A stretch of DNA of 64,000 bases from CAZGAQ01 sp964523405 (GCA_964523405.1 CAZGAQ010000009.1:88143-152142), one strand, 5' to 3'. Counted from the first letter of the stretch, positions 42,859 through 51,168 are shown. Numbers and translations are program-made. The notes: generated by a model not told the origin, from the letters alone.

Positions 42859-43098
42859 ATGCCGGAGAAGCGGCCCGGCCCGCATCGGATGGTCACGCTG
42901 AAGATTCCGGGCGAGCTCTACGACAAGTTGTCGGAGCTGATTGCGAACACGGGTTTTCGGAGTGTGACCGAGTTTGCCACGTACGTGCTGCGTGACGTGG
43001 CGGCCGGCGGCAAGCTGGATCGCAAGCCGCCGGGGCTCAACGAGCGCGAGGTCGAGGCAATCCGAAATCGGCTGCGGGCGCTTGGGTACATCGAGTAG
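42859..43098 (+). CDS. Ribbon-helix-helix (CopG-like) regulator
   Basis: Small protein of 79 residues. After a basic N-terminal arm the pattern HRMVTLKIPGELYDKLSELI then GFRSVTEFATYVLRDVA fits a ribbon-helix-helix fold: one beta-strand for the DNA groove and two helices for dimerisation. A C-terminal extension (LNEREVEAIRNRLRALGYIE) forms another helix. ATG at 42859 has GGAAGG six bases upstream. It is the first gene before cysP-T-W-A on the same strand, with 107 bp to cysP, and has paired operator-like sites over its promoter, so it probably represses itself and perhaps the sulfate transporter. The signal it senses is unknown. Confidence 0.78.
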   Translation: MPEKRPGPHRMVTLKIPGELYDKLSELIANTGFRSVTEFATYVLRDVAAGGKLDRKPPGLNEREVEAIRNRLRALGYIE

Positions 43099-43205
43099 CT
43101 CTGCGGCCGAAGTTACACGGTCTGCAACCGCCGCCGCGTGCGGCCCGCTGAGGGTCTGCGCCAAGAGCGGCGGGAAGTGGTGGCGCTAGCGGAAGGAGCG
43201 AAGGC

Positions 43206-44219
43206 ATGCTGACGCGCGTGCTGTGTGCGGGGGTAGTCGTGGTAGCGATGGTCGTGACGGCGGCGGCGGCAGATGCGCCGAAGGACGTGACGCTGCTGAA
43301 CGTGTCGTACGATCCGACGCGTGAGTTGTACGCGGATTTCAACACGGCGTTCGCGAAGTACTGGAAGGAGAAGACCGGGGCGGCGGTCACGGTGCGGCAG
43401 TCGCACGGGGGTTCGGGCAAGCAAGCGCGCTCGGTGATCGACGGGCTGGAAGCAGACGTGGTGACGCTGGCGCTGGCGTACGACGTGGATGCGCTGCAGG
43501 TCCAGGCGCAGCTCATCCCGAAAGACTGGCAGAAGCGGTTGCCGGAGAACAGCACGCCGTACACGTCGACGATCGTGTTCCTGGTGCGCAAGGGGAATCC
43601 GAAGGGCATCAAGGACTGGGATGATCTGGTGAAGCCGGGCGTCTCCGTGATCACGCCGAACCCGAAGACTTCGGGCGGGGCGCGGTGGAACTACCTGGCG
43701 GCGTGGGGCTACGCGCGGCACAAGCTGGGTGACGACGCGAAGGCGAAGGAATTCGTGACGAAGCTGTTGAAGAACGTACCGGTACTGGATTCCGGGGCGC
43801 GCGGCTCGACGACGACGTTCGTGCAGCGTGGGGTCGGCGACGTGCTGCTGGCATGGGAGAACGAGGCGCTGCTGGCGATGAATGAACTCGGCAAGGATAA
43901 GGTCGAGATCGTGATGCCGTCGGTGAGCATTCTCGCGGAGCCGCCGGTGTGCGTGGTGGACAAGTACGTGGAGAAGCACGGAACGCAGGAGGTCGCGCGG
44001 GCGTACCTCGAGTATCTGTACACGCCGGTCGGGCAGGAGCTGGCGGCGAAGCACGGCTATCGGCCGCGGGCGAAGGACGTGCTGGCGAAGAACGCCGCGC
44101 GGTTTCCGGCGGTGAAGATGTTCACGATTGACGAAGAATTCGGCGGGTGGGAGAAGGCGCAGAAGGAACACTTCGCGGATGGCGGCGTGTTCGATCAGAT
44201 TTACACTCCGGGGCAGTGA
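43206..44219 (+). CDS. cysP: Sulfate/thiosulfate ABC transporter substrate-binding protein
   Basis: Periplasmic receptor of 337 residues that delivers sulfate to the CysTWA importer. A signal peptide ends near TAAAADA. The mature part has LLNVSYDPTRELYADFNTAF, RQSHGGSGKQARSVIDGL and DVVTLALAYDVDAL, conserved in Sbp/CysP, with the anion-binding serines in this region and GGARWNYLAAWGYA further on. ATG at 43206 has GGAAGGAG upstream at about nine bases. It is followed 55 bp later by cysT. Confidence 0.94.
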   Translation: MLTRVLCAGVVVVAMVVTAAAADAPKDVTLLNVSYDPTRELYADFNTAFAKYWKEKTGAAVTVRQSHGGSGKQARSVIDGLEADVVTLALAYDVDALQVQAQLIPKDWQKRLPENSTPYTSTIVFLVRKGNPKGIKDWDDLVKPGVSVITPNPKTSGGARWNYLAAWGYARHKLGDDAKAKEFVTKLLKNVPVLDSGARGSTTTFVQRGVGDVLLAWENEALLAMNELGKDKVEIVMPSVSILAEPPVCVVDKYVEKHGTQEVARAYLEYLYTPVGQELAAKHGYRPRAKDVLAKNAARFPAVKMFTIDEEFGGWEKAQKEHFADGGVFDQIYTPGQ

Positions 44220-44274
44220 CGAGCGGTGCGGCGCCGCGGGCGGATGAAGCGGCGCGGCGGCGGTGAGGACGGTG

Positions 44275-45123
44275 ATGGCAGCGAGCCTGCGGCAGCGCCG
44301 GCGGCGCATCTTGCCGGGCTTCGGCTTGGCGATGGGTTACACGCTGCTGTATTTCGGGCTGATCGTGCTGCTGCCTCTGGGGGCGTTGGCGGCGCGCGGG
44401 GCGGGGCTGGATTGGGGACACTTCTGGGCGGCGGCGAGTTCGCCGCGCGTGGTGGCGTCGTATCGGTTGACACTGCTGGCGGCGCTGGCGGGGGCGTTGA
44501 TCAACGTGGTCTTTGGTGGACTGCTGGCGTGGGTGCTGGTGCGGTATCGCTTCCCCGGGGCGCGGGTGGTCGATGCGCTGGTGGATTTGCCGTTTGCGCT
44601 GCCGACCGCGGTGGCGGGGATTGCGCTGACGAGTCTGTATGCGGCCAACGGGTGGCTGGGGCGGTGGCTGGAGCCGGCGGGTGTGCGGGTGGCGTTCACG
44701 CCGCTGGGGATCATCGTGGCACTGACGTTCATCGGGCTGCCGTTTGTGGTGCGCACGCTACAGCCGGTACTCGCGGATCTGGATACGGAGATCGAGGAAG
44801 CGGCGTCAAGCCTGGGGGCGCGGCGCTGGCAGACGATCACGCGTGTGATTATGCCGGAGTTGTGGCCGGCGCTGGTGACGGGGTTCGCACTGGCGTTTGC
44901 GCGAGCCTTGGGCGAGTACGGTTCGGTCGTGTTCATCGCGGGCAACATGCCCATGAAGACGGAGATCACGCCGCTGCTCATCGTGATGAAGCTGGAGCAG
45001 TACGACTACGCGGGGGCGACGGCGCTGGCGCTGGTGATGCTGGCGGCGTCGTTCACGCTGCTCTTGGTGATCAACGTGCTGCAGCGTTGGGCGGCGCGGC
45101 GGACGCCGGGCGCGGGGGACTAG
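44275..45123 (+). CDS. cysT: Sulfate ABC transporter permease CysT
   Basis: Inner membrane permease of 282 residues with about six transmembrane helices. It has the sulfate-permease marks LPFALPTAVAGIALTSLY and the cytoplasmic coupling EAA loop LDTEIEEAASSLGARRWQTI, then ALARALGEYGSV. It pairs with CysW to form the channel, powered by CysA. ATG at 44275 has GAGG six bases upstream; a GTG 12 bases earlier is in frame. The order cysP-cysT-cysW-cysA is the standard one. Confidence 0.93.
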   Translation: MAASLRQRRRRILPGFGLAMGYTLLYFGLIVLLPLGALAARGAGLDWGHFWAAASSPRVVASYRLTLLAALAGALINVVFGGLLAWVLVRYRFPGARVVDALVDLPFALPTAVAGIALTSLYAANGWLGRWLEPAGVRVAFTPLGIIVALTFIGLPFVVRTLQPVLADLDTEIEEAASSLGARRWQTITRVIMPELWPALVTGFALAFARALGEYGSVVFIAGNMPMKTEITPLLIVMKLEQYDYAGATALALVMLAASFTLLLVINVLQRWAARRTPGAGD

Positions 45124-45142
45124 GCCGGGAGCGGATTGGTTG

Positions 45143-46033
45143 ATGGCGAGGCTACCGACAACACGGCTGACAAGCCCGCGGGCAGCGCAGCGCGGCACGA
45201 CGGAGCCGGCGCTGGTGCGCTGGCTGCTGATCGCGATTGCGCTGGCGTTCGTCGGGCTGTTTCTCGTGTTGCCGCTGGCGGCGGTGTTCGCGCAGGCCTT
45301 CGAGCGCGGGTTCCGTGCGTATCTGACGGCGCTGCAGGAGCCAGATGCCCTGGCAGCGATTCGGCTAACGCTGCTGACGGCGGGGCTGGTGGTGCCGCTG
45401 AACCTGATTTTCGGGATCGCGGCCTCGTGGGCGATTGCGAAGTTCGAGTTTCGCGGCAAGAGCCTGCTGATCACGCTGATCGACTTGCCGTTTGCGGTGT
45501 CGCCGGTGGTGGCGGGGCTGATTTACGTGATTCTGTTCGGGCTGCGCGGCTGGATGGGGCCGTGGCTGGATGCGCACGGGCTGAAGATCATCTTTGCGGT
45601 GCCGGGGATCGTGCTGGCGACGCTGTTCGTGACATTCCCGTTGGTAGCACGCGAGCTGATTCCGCTCATGCAGGCGCAGGGCAGCGAGGAGGAGGAAGCG
45701 GCGCTGGTGCTGGGGGCCGGCGGGTGGCAGACGTTCTTCCGCGTGACGCTGCCGAACATCAAGTGGGGGCTGCTATACGGGATCATTCTCTGTAACGCCC
45801 GCGCGATGGGCGAGTTCGGGGCGGTGTCGGTCGTGTCAGGGCACGTGCGCGGGCTGACGAACACGATGACGCTGCATGTGGAGATTCTCTACAACGAGTA
45901 CAATTTCGTCGGTGCATTCGCGGTGGCGTCGCTCTTGGCGCTCTTGGCGCTGGTGACGCTGATCGCCAAGAGTCTGGTGGCGTGGGCGACGACCCGCGCA
46001 GCGCGGCCCGGTACTTCGGAGGAGGCGGTTTAA
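45143..46033 (+). CDS. cysW: Sulfate ABC transporter permease CysW
   Basis: Second permease subunit of 296 residues. After an arginine-rich N-terminal stretch come about six helices, with DLPFAVSPVVAGLIYVILFG, the EAA loop SEEEEAALVLGAGGWQTFFRVT, and NARAMGEFGAVSVVSGHVRG typical of CysW. It works with CysT. ATG at 45143 is 19 bp after cysT; the TTG three bases earlier is also in frame. After its stop lies a short ACGAAG repeat stretch before cysA. Confidence 0.93.
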   Translation: MARLPTTRLTSPRAAQRGTTEPALVRWLLIAIALAFVGLFLVLPLAAVFAQAFERGFRAYLTALQEPDALAAIRLTLLTAGLVVPLNLIFGIAASWAIAKFEFRGKSLLITLIDLPFAVSPVVAGLIYVILFGLRGWMGPWLDAHGLKIIFAVPGIVLATLFVTFPLVARELIPLMQAQGSEEEEAALVLGAGGWQTFFRVTLPNIKWGLLYGIILCNARAMGEFGAVSVVSGHVRGLTNTMTLHVEILYNEYNFVGAFAVASLLALLALVTLIAKSLVAWATTRAARPGTSEEAV

Positions 46034-46061
46034 CCACGAAGGACACGAAGGGCGCGAAGAA
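46034..46061 (+). repeat. ACGAAG-type short repeat between cysW and cysA
   Basis: CCACGAAGGACACGAAGGGC followed by GCGAAGAAA: three or four imperfect copies of ACGAAGG in the gap before cysA. Its periodicity is seven to eight bases. Confidence 0.55.
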
Positions 46062-46084
46062 AGACGAGCGAGACGAAGATCGCG

Positions 46085-47155
46085 ATGAGTATTGAAGCGC
46101 GACAAGTGACCAAACTGTTCGGGGCCTTTCGGGCGCTGGACGACGTGAGTCTCAAGATTGAGACCGGGGAGCTGGTGGCGCTATTGGGGCCGTCGGGATC
46201 GGGCAAGACGACGCTGCTGCGGATCATCGCGGGGCTCGAGGTGCCCGACCAGGGGACGATTCTGTTTCACGGAGAAGACGCGACGAGCCGGCGCGTGCAG
46301 GACCGCGGCGTCGGGTTCGTGTTCCAACACTACGCGCTGTTCCGGCACATGACGGTGTTCGAGAACGTCGCGTTCGGGCTACGGGTCATGCCGTGGCGCC
46401 GGCGGCCGCCGCGGGCGGAGATCAAGGCACGCGTGCGCCGGCTGCTGGAGCTGGTGCAGCTCGAATGGCTGGCCGATCGCTATCCCGGGCAGCTTTCGGG
46501 CGGGCAGCGGCAGCGCGTGGCGCTGGCGCGGGCGCTGGCGGTCGAACCGAAGGTGCTGCTCCTCGATGAGCCGTTCGGGGCGCTGGACGCGAAGGTGCGG
46601 CAGGAGCTGCGGCGCTGGCTGCGGCGGCTGCACGAGGAGATTCACGTCACCGGCGTGCTGGTCACGCACGACCAGGAAGAGGCGCTGGAAGTGGCCGACC
46701 GCGTCGTCGTGATGAACGGCGGGCAGATCGAGCAGGTCGGCACGCCGGAGGAAGTGTTCAATCATCCGGCCAGCGAGTTCGTGCTGAACTTCCTCGGGCA
46801 CGTGAACGTGTTTCACGGGCGGGCGGAAGGCAGCAAGGCGATCTTCGGCACGCTGGAGATGGACCTGCCGGCGGGGCCGGCGACGGGCTCGCTGTTCGTG
46901 CGCGGGTTCGTGCGGCCGCACGATCTGGAGCTCGATGTGCAGCCGTCGGATGACACGCTGCTGAGGGCGACGATCACGCGGATTCACGCAGCGGGTCCGC
47001 AGGTGAAGGTGGAAGTATTGAGCACGGAGGGGGAGACGATTCACGTCGAAGCGCCGCAGGAGCGTTACCGCGCGCAGGGTTGGGCGGTAGGGCAGCGGGT
47101 GTACGTGCGGCCGCGGGAGATCAAGGTTTTCGCGGCGAATGGGAAGAATGGGTAG
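46085..47155 (+). CDS. cysA: Sulfate ABC transporter ATP-binding protein
   Basis: ATPase subunit of 356 residues for the sulfate/thiosulfate importer. Walker A is GPSGSGKTT, the Q-loop FVFQHYALFRHMTVFENV, the signature LSGGQRQRVALARAL, Walker B VLLLDEPFGALD and the switch histidine VTHDQEEALEV. A C-terminal TOBE-like domain (about 240-356) follows. ATG at 46085 lacks a strong ribosome site. It ends the cys operon; the 405-bp space after it carries family A and C repeats. Confidence 0.94.
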   Translation: MSIEARQVTKLFGAFRALDDVSLKIETGELVALLGPSGSGKTTLLRIIAGLEVPDQGTILFHGEDATSRRVQDRGVGFVFQHYALFRHMTVFENVAFGLRVMPWRRRPPRAEIKARVRRLLELVQLEWLADRYPGQLSGGQRQRVALARALAVEPKVLLLDEPFGALDAKVRQELRRWLRRLHEEIHVTGVLVTHDQEEALEVADRVVVMNGGQIEQVGTPEEVFNHPASEFVLNFLGHVNVFHGRAEGSKAIFGTLEMDLPAGPATGSLFVRGFVRPHDLELDVQPSDDTLLRATITRIHAAGPQVKVEVLSTEGETIHVEAPQERYRAQGWAVGQRVYVRPREIKVFAANGKNG

Positions 47156-47162
47156 CCCCGGC

Positions 47163-47240
47163 GGCAGGTTGCGGCGCTTCGGGGGTGGGAGGGTTGTCGG
47201 CGAGTTGCGGACGGATTGTCCACCCAGCAACCTGCCCTAC
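47163..47240. repeat. Family C inverted repeat (copy 2)
   Basis: GGCAGGTTGCGGCGC at 47163-47177 and GCAACCTGCCCTAC at 47227-47240 repeat the pair seen at 10206-10277, with similar arm spacing and similar flanks. Confidence 0.6.
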
Positions 47241-47269
47241 GCCGGCTCATCAAAGGTCGTGCGGCTTCC

Positions 47270-47296
47270 AACGTCGGCCGCGGGGGGCCGACGCTA
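47270..47296 (+). repeat. Family A intergenic palindrome (copy 4)
   Basis: AACGTCGGCCGCGGGGGGCC followed by GACGCTA, the clearest copy of the family; degenerate partial copies follow to about 47340. Confidence 0.6.
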
Positions 47297-47501
47297 TGCG
47301 CGGTGGGCTGACGCCACGCGCCGCGAGAGCCGACGCTAGGCGCGGTGGAGGTTGACGCGGCGTGCGCGGGTGCGGCGCCTAGAATCACGTCGTAGAGCCG
47401 GCGCGGCCTGTGGTAGGTGGCGCGGATTCGTCCCCCGCGGCGGGGGGCGCAAAGGGGGGCGGCACGTTATCAGATGGGAGACGGCGGTGCGGCCGGGCGG
47501 T

Positions 47502-47530
47502 TTGACACGCCTCAGCGGCCGCCCTAGCTT
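47502..47530 (+). promoter_or_regulatory. Candidate promoter for ppa
   Basis: TTGACA (47502-47507) and TAGCTT (47525-47530) with a 17-bp spacer, about 30 bp before the ppa ATG. The -35 is consensus; the -10 is weak. Confidence 0.4.
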
Positions 47531-47560
47531 GACGCACCCTGGATTGAGCGGAGCGGCGGT

Positions 47561-48121
47561 ATGACGCAGCGAAGTGTGTACACGAACGTGTCGGCGGGGA
47601 CGCACCTGCCATCGGAAGTGAATGCGATTGTCGAGATTCCCAAGGGTCGCCGGAGCAAGTTCGAGGTCGACAAAGCGACGGGGCTGATCCGGCTGGACCG
47701 GTACCTGTATTCGTCGAGCCACTATCCCGGCGACTACGGGTTCATTCCGCAGACGCTGGCGGAGGACGGCGACAATCTCGACATCCTGGTGATGGTGAAC
47801 GAGCCGACGTTCAGCGGCTGTTTGATTCAGACGCGGGTGATCGGGCTGTTCAAGATGACGGATCGCGGGCAGCACGACTACAAGGTGCTGGGCGTGCCGA
47901 ACTCGGATCCGCTGTTCAACGACTACAACTCGCTGAACGACGTGCCGAAGCACTTTCTCCGCGAGGTCGAGCACTTTTTCGCGACATACAAGCAGCTCGA
48001 AGGCGTCACGACGGAGATACAGGGCTGGGACACCGCGGCGGCGGCCAGCACGGAAGTGCACGCGTCGGTGGATCGATACGTGGCGGAACTCGCGCGGAAG
48101 GCGAAGGCGGGATTGGCGTAG
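47561..48121 (+). CDS. ppa: Inorganic pyrophosphatase (family I)
   Basis: Cytoplasmic magnesium enzyme of 186 residues that hydrolyses pyrophosphate, pulling biosynthetic reactions forward. It has EIPKGRRSKFEVDKATGLI near the start, HYPGDYGFIPQTLAEDGDNLDILV with the catalytic aspartates, and GVPNSDPLFNDYNSLNDVPKH. Asn replaces the usual Pro in the DGDPLD signature (DGDNLD), which is also seen in other members. ATG at 47561 begins the family sequence after an SD-poor GAGCGGAGCGG region. Confidence 0.95.
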   Translation: MTQRSVYTNVSAGTHLPSEVNAIVEIPKGRRSKFEVDKATGLIRLDRYLYSSSHYPGDYGFIPQTLAEDGDNLDILVMVNEPTFSGCLIQTRVIGLFKMTDRGQHDYKVLGVPNSDPLFNDYNSLNDVPKHFLREVEHFFATYKQLEGVTTEIQGWDTAAAASTEVHASVDRYVAELARKAKAGLA

Positions 48122-48375
48122 CGGCCTGCCAGAGGACTTCCCGGGGCAGCACGGCGCGAGTGCAGTCCGGGAGGTTCTTCGAAGCCGACTTCGGCCGTCC
48201 CGCCACATTTGTGCGGGACGGGCGGAGGGCCGACACTACGGCCTCTGCGGGCTGTGGGCGGTGCGGGCAAGGGGGGATGTGGGGAGCAGTGCCGGCGTTG
48301 GCGCGGCGTGTGGTTGCATGGCCGCGGGCGGAGCAAGTGCCGCCGGCGGTTGGCGTTGAGCAGTGAGGTCCGGTC

Positions 48376-48927
48376 ATGTGGGATGTGCTATTCTGGTGTG
48401 GCGTGATCATCCTGGCGCGCATTGGCGACGTGTCGATCGGGACGATTCGTACGATCATGACGATCCAGGGGCGGCGCGGGCTGGCGATTACGCTGGCGAT
48501 GTTCGAGCTGACGATCTGGGTGTTCGTTGTATCGCGCGTGATCAACGAGATCAGCAAGCAGCCGGTGTACGGCGTCGCCTATGCGATCGGCTTCGCCCTG
48601 GGGACGTATATCGGCATGACGATTGAGCAGCGGTTGGCGCTGGGTCGGCAGGTGGTGCGCATCATCACGCGGCAGGGGCCGGAGCTGGCGCAGGCGCTGC
48701 GCGCCACGGGGTTGCTGGTGACGCAGTTCGACGGTTATGGGCGCGACGGCCCGGTGCAGGAGCTGTTCATCGAGGTGGAGCGCAAGCAGACGCGCAAGGT
48801 CATCGCCCGGGCACGCGAGCTGGACCCGAAGTGCTACTACATGGTGGACGACATTCGCACGGCTTCCACCGAGGAGGCGCGGGTCGAGGAAGCGGGCGGC
48901 TGGCGGAGCGTGCTCAAGAAGAAATAG
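48376..48927 (+). CDS. DUF2179/DUF5698 (UPF0316) membrane protein
   Basis: Membrane protein of 183 residues. It has three N-terminal helices (about 5-75, including ARIGDVSIGTIRTIMTIQGRR) and a cytoplasmic DUF2179-like domain with QELFIEVERKQTRKVIARAR and CYYMVDDIRTAS. The layout matches the UPF0316 family; the DUF2179 domain often binds small ligands in related YitT proteins. No enzyme activity is known. ATG at 48376 has GAGG about seven bases upstream. Its end overlaps the convergent MBL hydrolase gene by 14 bp. Confidence 0.88.
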   Translation: MWDVLFWCGVIILARIGDVSIGTIRTIMTIQGRRGLAITLAMFELTIWVFVVSRVINEISKQPVYGVAYAIGFALGTYIGMTIEQRLALGRQVVRIITRQGPELAQALRATGLLVTQFDGYGRDGPVQELFIEVERKQTRKVIARARELDPKCYYMVDDIRTASTEEARVEEAGGWRSVLKKK

Positions 48928-49702
48928 CGGGTGGGTTGCCGGCCGACACCGTAAACAGCTCGGAGACCTGATAGCGGCTGGCGAGCTTGAGGAGGTGGCG
49001 ATCGCCAAGGATATCGCGGTGAGTCTGCAGGGCGACTTCGGGGTGGTTGTTTTCCTCGCTGAGGTGGGCCAGGGCGGCCCACTGGAGTCGGCCGGGCGTG
49101 CAGCCGCGCAGCAGTTCGGCGGCCTCCGCATTGGATAAGTGACCGTGATCGCCGCGAATGCGGGCCTTGAGCTCGGGGGGGTACCAGCCTTCCTCGAGCA
49201 TGCGGGGGTCGTAGTTGCTCTCGAGGTACACGGCGTCGAGCGTCGGGAGCATGCGGCACAGCGACTCAAAGGGGTGGCCGAGGTCGGTCAGGATTCCCAG
49301 ACGTCGACCGGCGTGTTCGACGATGAAGGCGACCGATTCGTCCGCGTCGTGCGGAGTGGGCAGCGTGTGCACGGCGACGTCGCCGAAGCGCAGCGTCTCG
49401 CCGGGCGTGAAGCTGTGGAAGGGCAGGCGGCCGACGTAGGGCGCGATCGCACGCTGGGTTGCGGGGGTGGCGAACACGGGCAGGTTGAACAGGCGGTGAT
49501 ACACTCCCGCGCAGCGCGTGTGATCCGAGTGGGCGTGCGAGAGCAGCAGGGCGTGCACTTCGCGGATGTCGCGGCCATGCTCGGCAAGGCGCAGGCGGGC
49601 CTGGCGGCCGGAGATGCCGGCGTCGAAGAGCAGGCGGACGCCAGCGACCTCGACGTAGATGGCATTGCCGTTGGAGCCAGATTGCAGGGAACAGGTGATC
49701 AC
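48914..49702 (-). CDS. MBL-fold metallo-hydrolase (YycJ/WalJ-like)
   Basis: Zinc-dependent beta-lactamase-fold hydrolase of 262 residues. It starts ITCSLQSGSNGNAIYVEV, as in YycJ, and has LLLSHAHSDHTR (the HxHxDH metal motif), LGILTDLGHPFES and YLESNYDP, then GDHGHLSN. YycJ relatives act in cell-wall/DNA coordination and are proposed 5' exonucleases. GTG at 49702 is chosen because similarity begins there; 30 further upstream codons are open but unlike the family. There is no good ribosome site. It is convergent with the DUF2179 gene, overlapping by 14 bp. Confidence 0.9.
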   Translation of the reverse strand: MITCSLQSGSNGNAIYVEVAGVRLLFDAGISGRQARLRLAEHGRDIREVHALLLSHAHSDHTRCAGVYHRLFNLPVFATPATQRAIAPYVGRLPFHSFTPGETLRFGDVAVHTLPTPHDADESVAFIVEHAGRRLGILTDLGHPFESLCRMLPTLDAVYLESNYDPRMLEEGWYPPELKARIRGDHGHLSNAEAAELLRGCTPGRLQWAALAHLSEENNHPEVALQTHRDILGDRHLLKLASRYQVSELFTVSAGNPPAISS

Positions 49703-49898
49703 GCGGCACAGTTTACGGGATCGGCCGCGGGGATGCACGCAAAAACGCGACGGCGCAAACGAGCAAGGTGGGATCGCACCAGAGGCGCGCAAGGCCGGCT
49801 GCGCGGGTGCGGCCCCCGGCCGCAGTTCCCCGGCGAAAGCCAGCGCGGCTATCGCGGGAGTCGGCTGGGCGTCGCGGCGCGGTCCTGACGAGACGGCG

Positions 49899-50525
49899 CT
49901 AGTACTTGCGAATCACGCCCACTACCACGCCTTGCACGCGCACGTTCTTGGTGCGGATGGGTTGGTACTTGGGGTTCGCGGGCTGCAGGCGGATGCCGTC
50001 CTTCTCGCGGTAGAGGCGCTTGAGCGTGGCCTCGCCCTCGTCGAGCAAGGCGACGACCGTTTCGCCGTCGCGCGCGGTGTCGCGCTTCTCGCAGACGACG
50101 AAATCGCCATCGCAGATGCGGTCGTCGATCATGCTGTCGCCGCGTACGCGGAGGACGAACGTCTCGTGCGGCGTGACGAACATCTCTTCGAGGTCGAGGA
50201 CCTCGCGATCTTCGATCGCTTCGATGGGTCGGCCGGCGGCGATGGTGCCGACCAGCGGCAGGCGGGTGGCGCGCTCGTCGGGGAAGGCGATCTCGGTATT
50301 AAGTCGCAAAGAGCGTGCCCTGTGTCGGGAACGCTTGAGGAAGCCTTTCTTCTGCAAGGCGGCGATATGCTCGAACACGGTGACCTTGCTCACGCCGAAC
50401 TCGTCCGCCAGCTCCTGCATCGTCGGGGCGTACCCCCGGGCGCTGGTGTAGTCCCGGATGAATGTGAGCACACGCAACTGCTTGGGCGTCAGGGAACCCT
50501 GCGGTCTCTTCGTGCTTTGGCGCAT
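49899..50525 (-). CDS. lexA: LexA repressor
   Basis: SOS repressor of 208 residues. An N-terminal winged helix-turn-helix (LTPKQLRVLTFIRDYTSARG and the recognition helix in SKVTVFEHIAALQKK) binds the operator. The C-terminal S24 peptidase domain has the self-cleavage site Ala97-Gly98 in GTIAAGRPI and the Ser131/Lys169 dyad in RGDSMIDD and EGEATLK. The recognition helix differs from E. coli LexA, so the operator should too. ATG at 50525 has GGAGG six bases upstream and lies inside an upstream open frame that overlaps it by 227 bp. The candidate promoter is at 50891-50919. Confidence 0.96.
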   Translation of the reverse strand: MRQSTKRPQGSLTPKQLRVLTFIRDYTSARGYAPTMQELADEFGVSKVTVFEHIAALQKKGFLKRSRHRARSLRLNTEIAFPDERATRLPLVGTIAAGRPIEAIEDREVLDLEEMFVTPHETFVLRVRGDSMIDDRICDGDFVVCEKRDTARDGETVVALLDEGEATLKRLYREKDGIRLQPANPKYQPIRTKNVRVQGVVVGVIRKY

Positions 50526-50826
50526 GATATTCCTCCGCCAGGAAGGCGCTCAGCGATCCGAACACCACGGGGGGCAGAGGATGCTGGGGGGCAGCCCAGA
50601 CGCGGGCGTCCGCCGGGGCCACCGCCCCGCGGGCCGCATCCGCGGCGGCGAAATCGGCGAGTTCGTGCGTCAGGCAGTCCGCCAAGTCGCGCTGCTGGGC
50701 GGTGCTCAGGGGACTGGTGGCCAGATCCAAGAGGCCGGGGCCGCTATCGCGGACCGCGTCCCGGAAGCTGCCCCCAGGGCCAAGCACGCACAGCAATCGT
50801 CCATGCGAATAGGGCTTGGTGGACAC
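50299..50826 (-). CDS. Unknown protein, overlapping lexA out of frame
   Basis: Not recognised. The frame encodes 175 residues from GTG 50826, which has a perfect AAAGGAG six bases upstream and lies close behind the promoter at 50891-50919. The first 100 residues are outside lexA and look like a real globular chain (RLLCVLGPGGSFRDAV, LSTAQQRDLADCLTHELADF); the last 75 run within lexA in another frame and are probably only an open shadow. Either a true gene ends by read-through into lexA, or a frameshift lost its own stop. It could be the first gene of the SOS-regulated lexA operon. Confidence 0.55.
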   Translation of the reverse strand: MSTKPYSHGRLLCVLGPGGSFRDAVRDSGPGLLDLATSPLSTAQQRDLADCLTHELADFAAADAARGAVAPADARVWAAPQHPLPPVVFGSLSAFLAEEYHAPKHEETAGFPDAQAVACAHIHPGLHQRPGVRPDDAGAGGRVRREQGHRVRAYRRLAEERLPQAFPTQGTLFAT

Positions 50827-51168
50827 GACGCACTCCTTTGCGTTGCCGCTTCGCCGGCTCTGCACCTGTGTTCGCAGGTTATTAATACGAATAATAACCT
50901 AACTAACAGGCGTTGTCAAGCGAGGCGGCCGACCGCGAATCCGTTCGCGCTGCTACATCTGGAGCGCTCCTACGCACGCAGTTACTATAGCTTGTGTTCC
51001 CACGGATGCGAGCGACCGCCGTGTTTTTCGCATGTTTTTCGCACATTCACAGAACGAGACACCCGAACAAACCCCGTGCGCAGCCTGCGCAGAATAATGG
51101 ACTTATGGGAATCGTGCGCGTGCACGAGTAGAAGAGTCGGATGCGTCCGTGGGCCGGCCGCCGGGGCC
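50827..51168. other. Intergenic region with lexA operon promoter
   Basis: About 340 bp with the promoter and operator for the lexA operon near its left end, then an AT-richer stretch with a direct repeat TTTTTCGCA at about 51022-51042 and a GGAGCGCTCC palindrome at about 50961-50970. No further gene is visible. Confidence 0.5.
50876..50919 (-). promoter_or_regulatory. Promoter and AT-rich operator of the lexA operon
   Basis: On the minus strand TTGACA (50914-50919) and TATTAT (50891-50896) are 17 bp apart, nearly the sigma-70 consensus. A perfect inverted repeat AGGTTATT (50876-50883) / AATAACCT (50893-50900) covers the -10 and start site. A looser GAAC-N4-GT(G)C-like site (about 50862-50874) lies just downstream. 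Either could be the LexA operator. Confidence 0.65.

Larger units (their letters stand above)
47156..47560. other. Intergenic region with repeat elements
   Basis: No gene in about 400 bp. It has a family C inverted pair (47163-47177 and 47227-47240), a family A palindrome (47270-47296) with looser copies just after it, and a candidate ppa promoter near 47502-47530. Confidence 0.5.

Noticed and set aside
43099..43205. Possible sulfur-responsive riboswitch between the RHH gene and cysP
   Set aside because: No SAM or other riboswitch core was recognised in these 107 bases.
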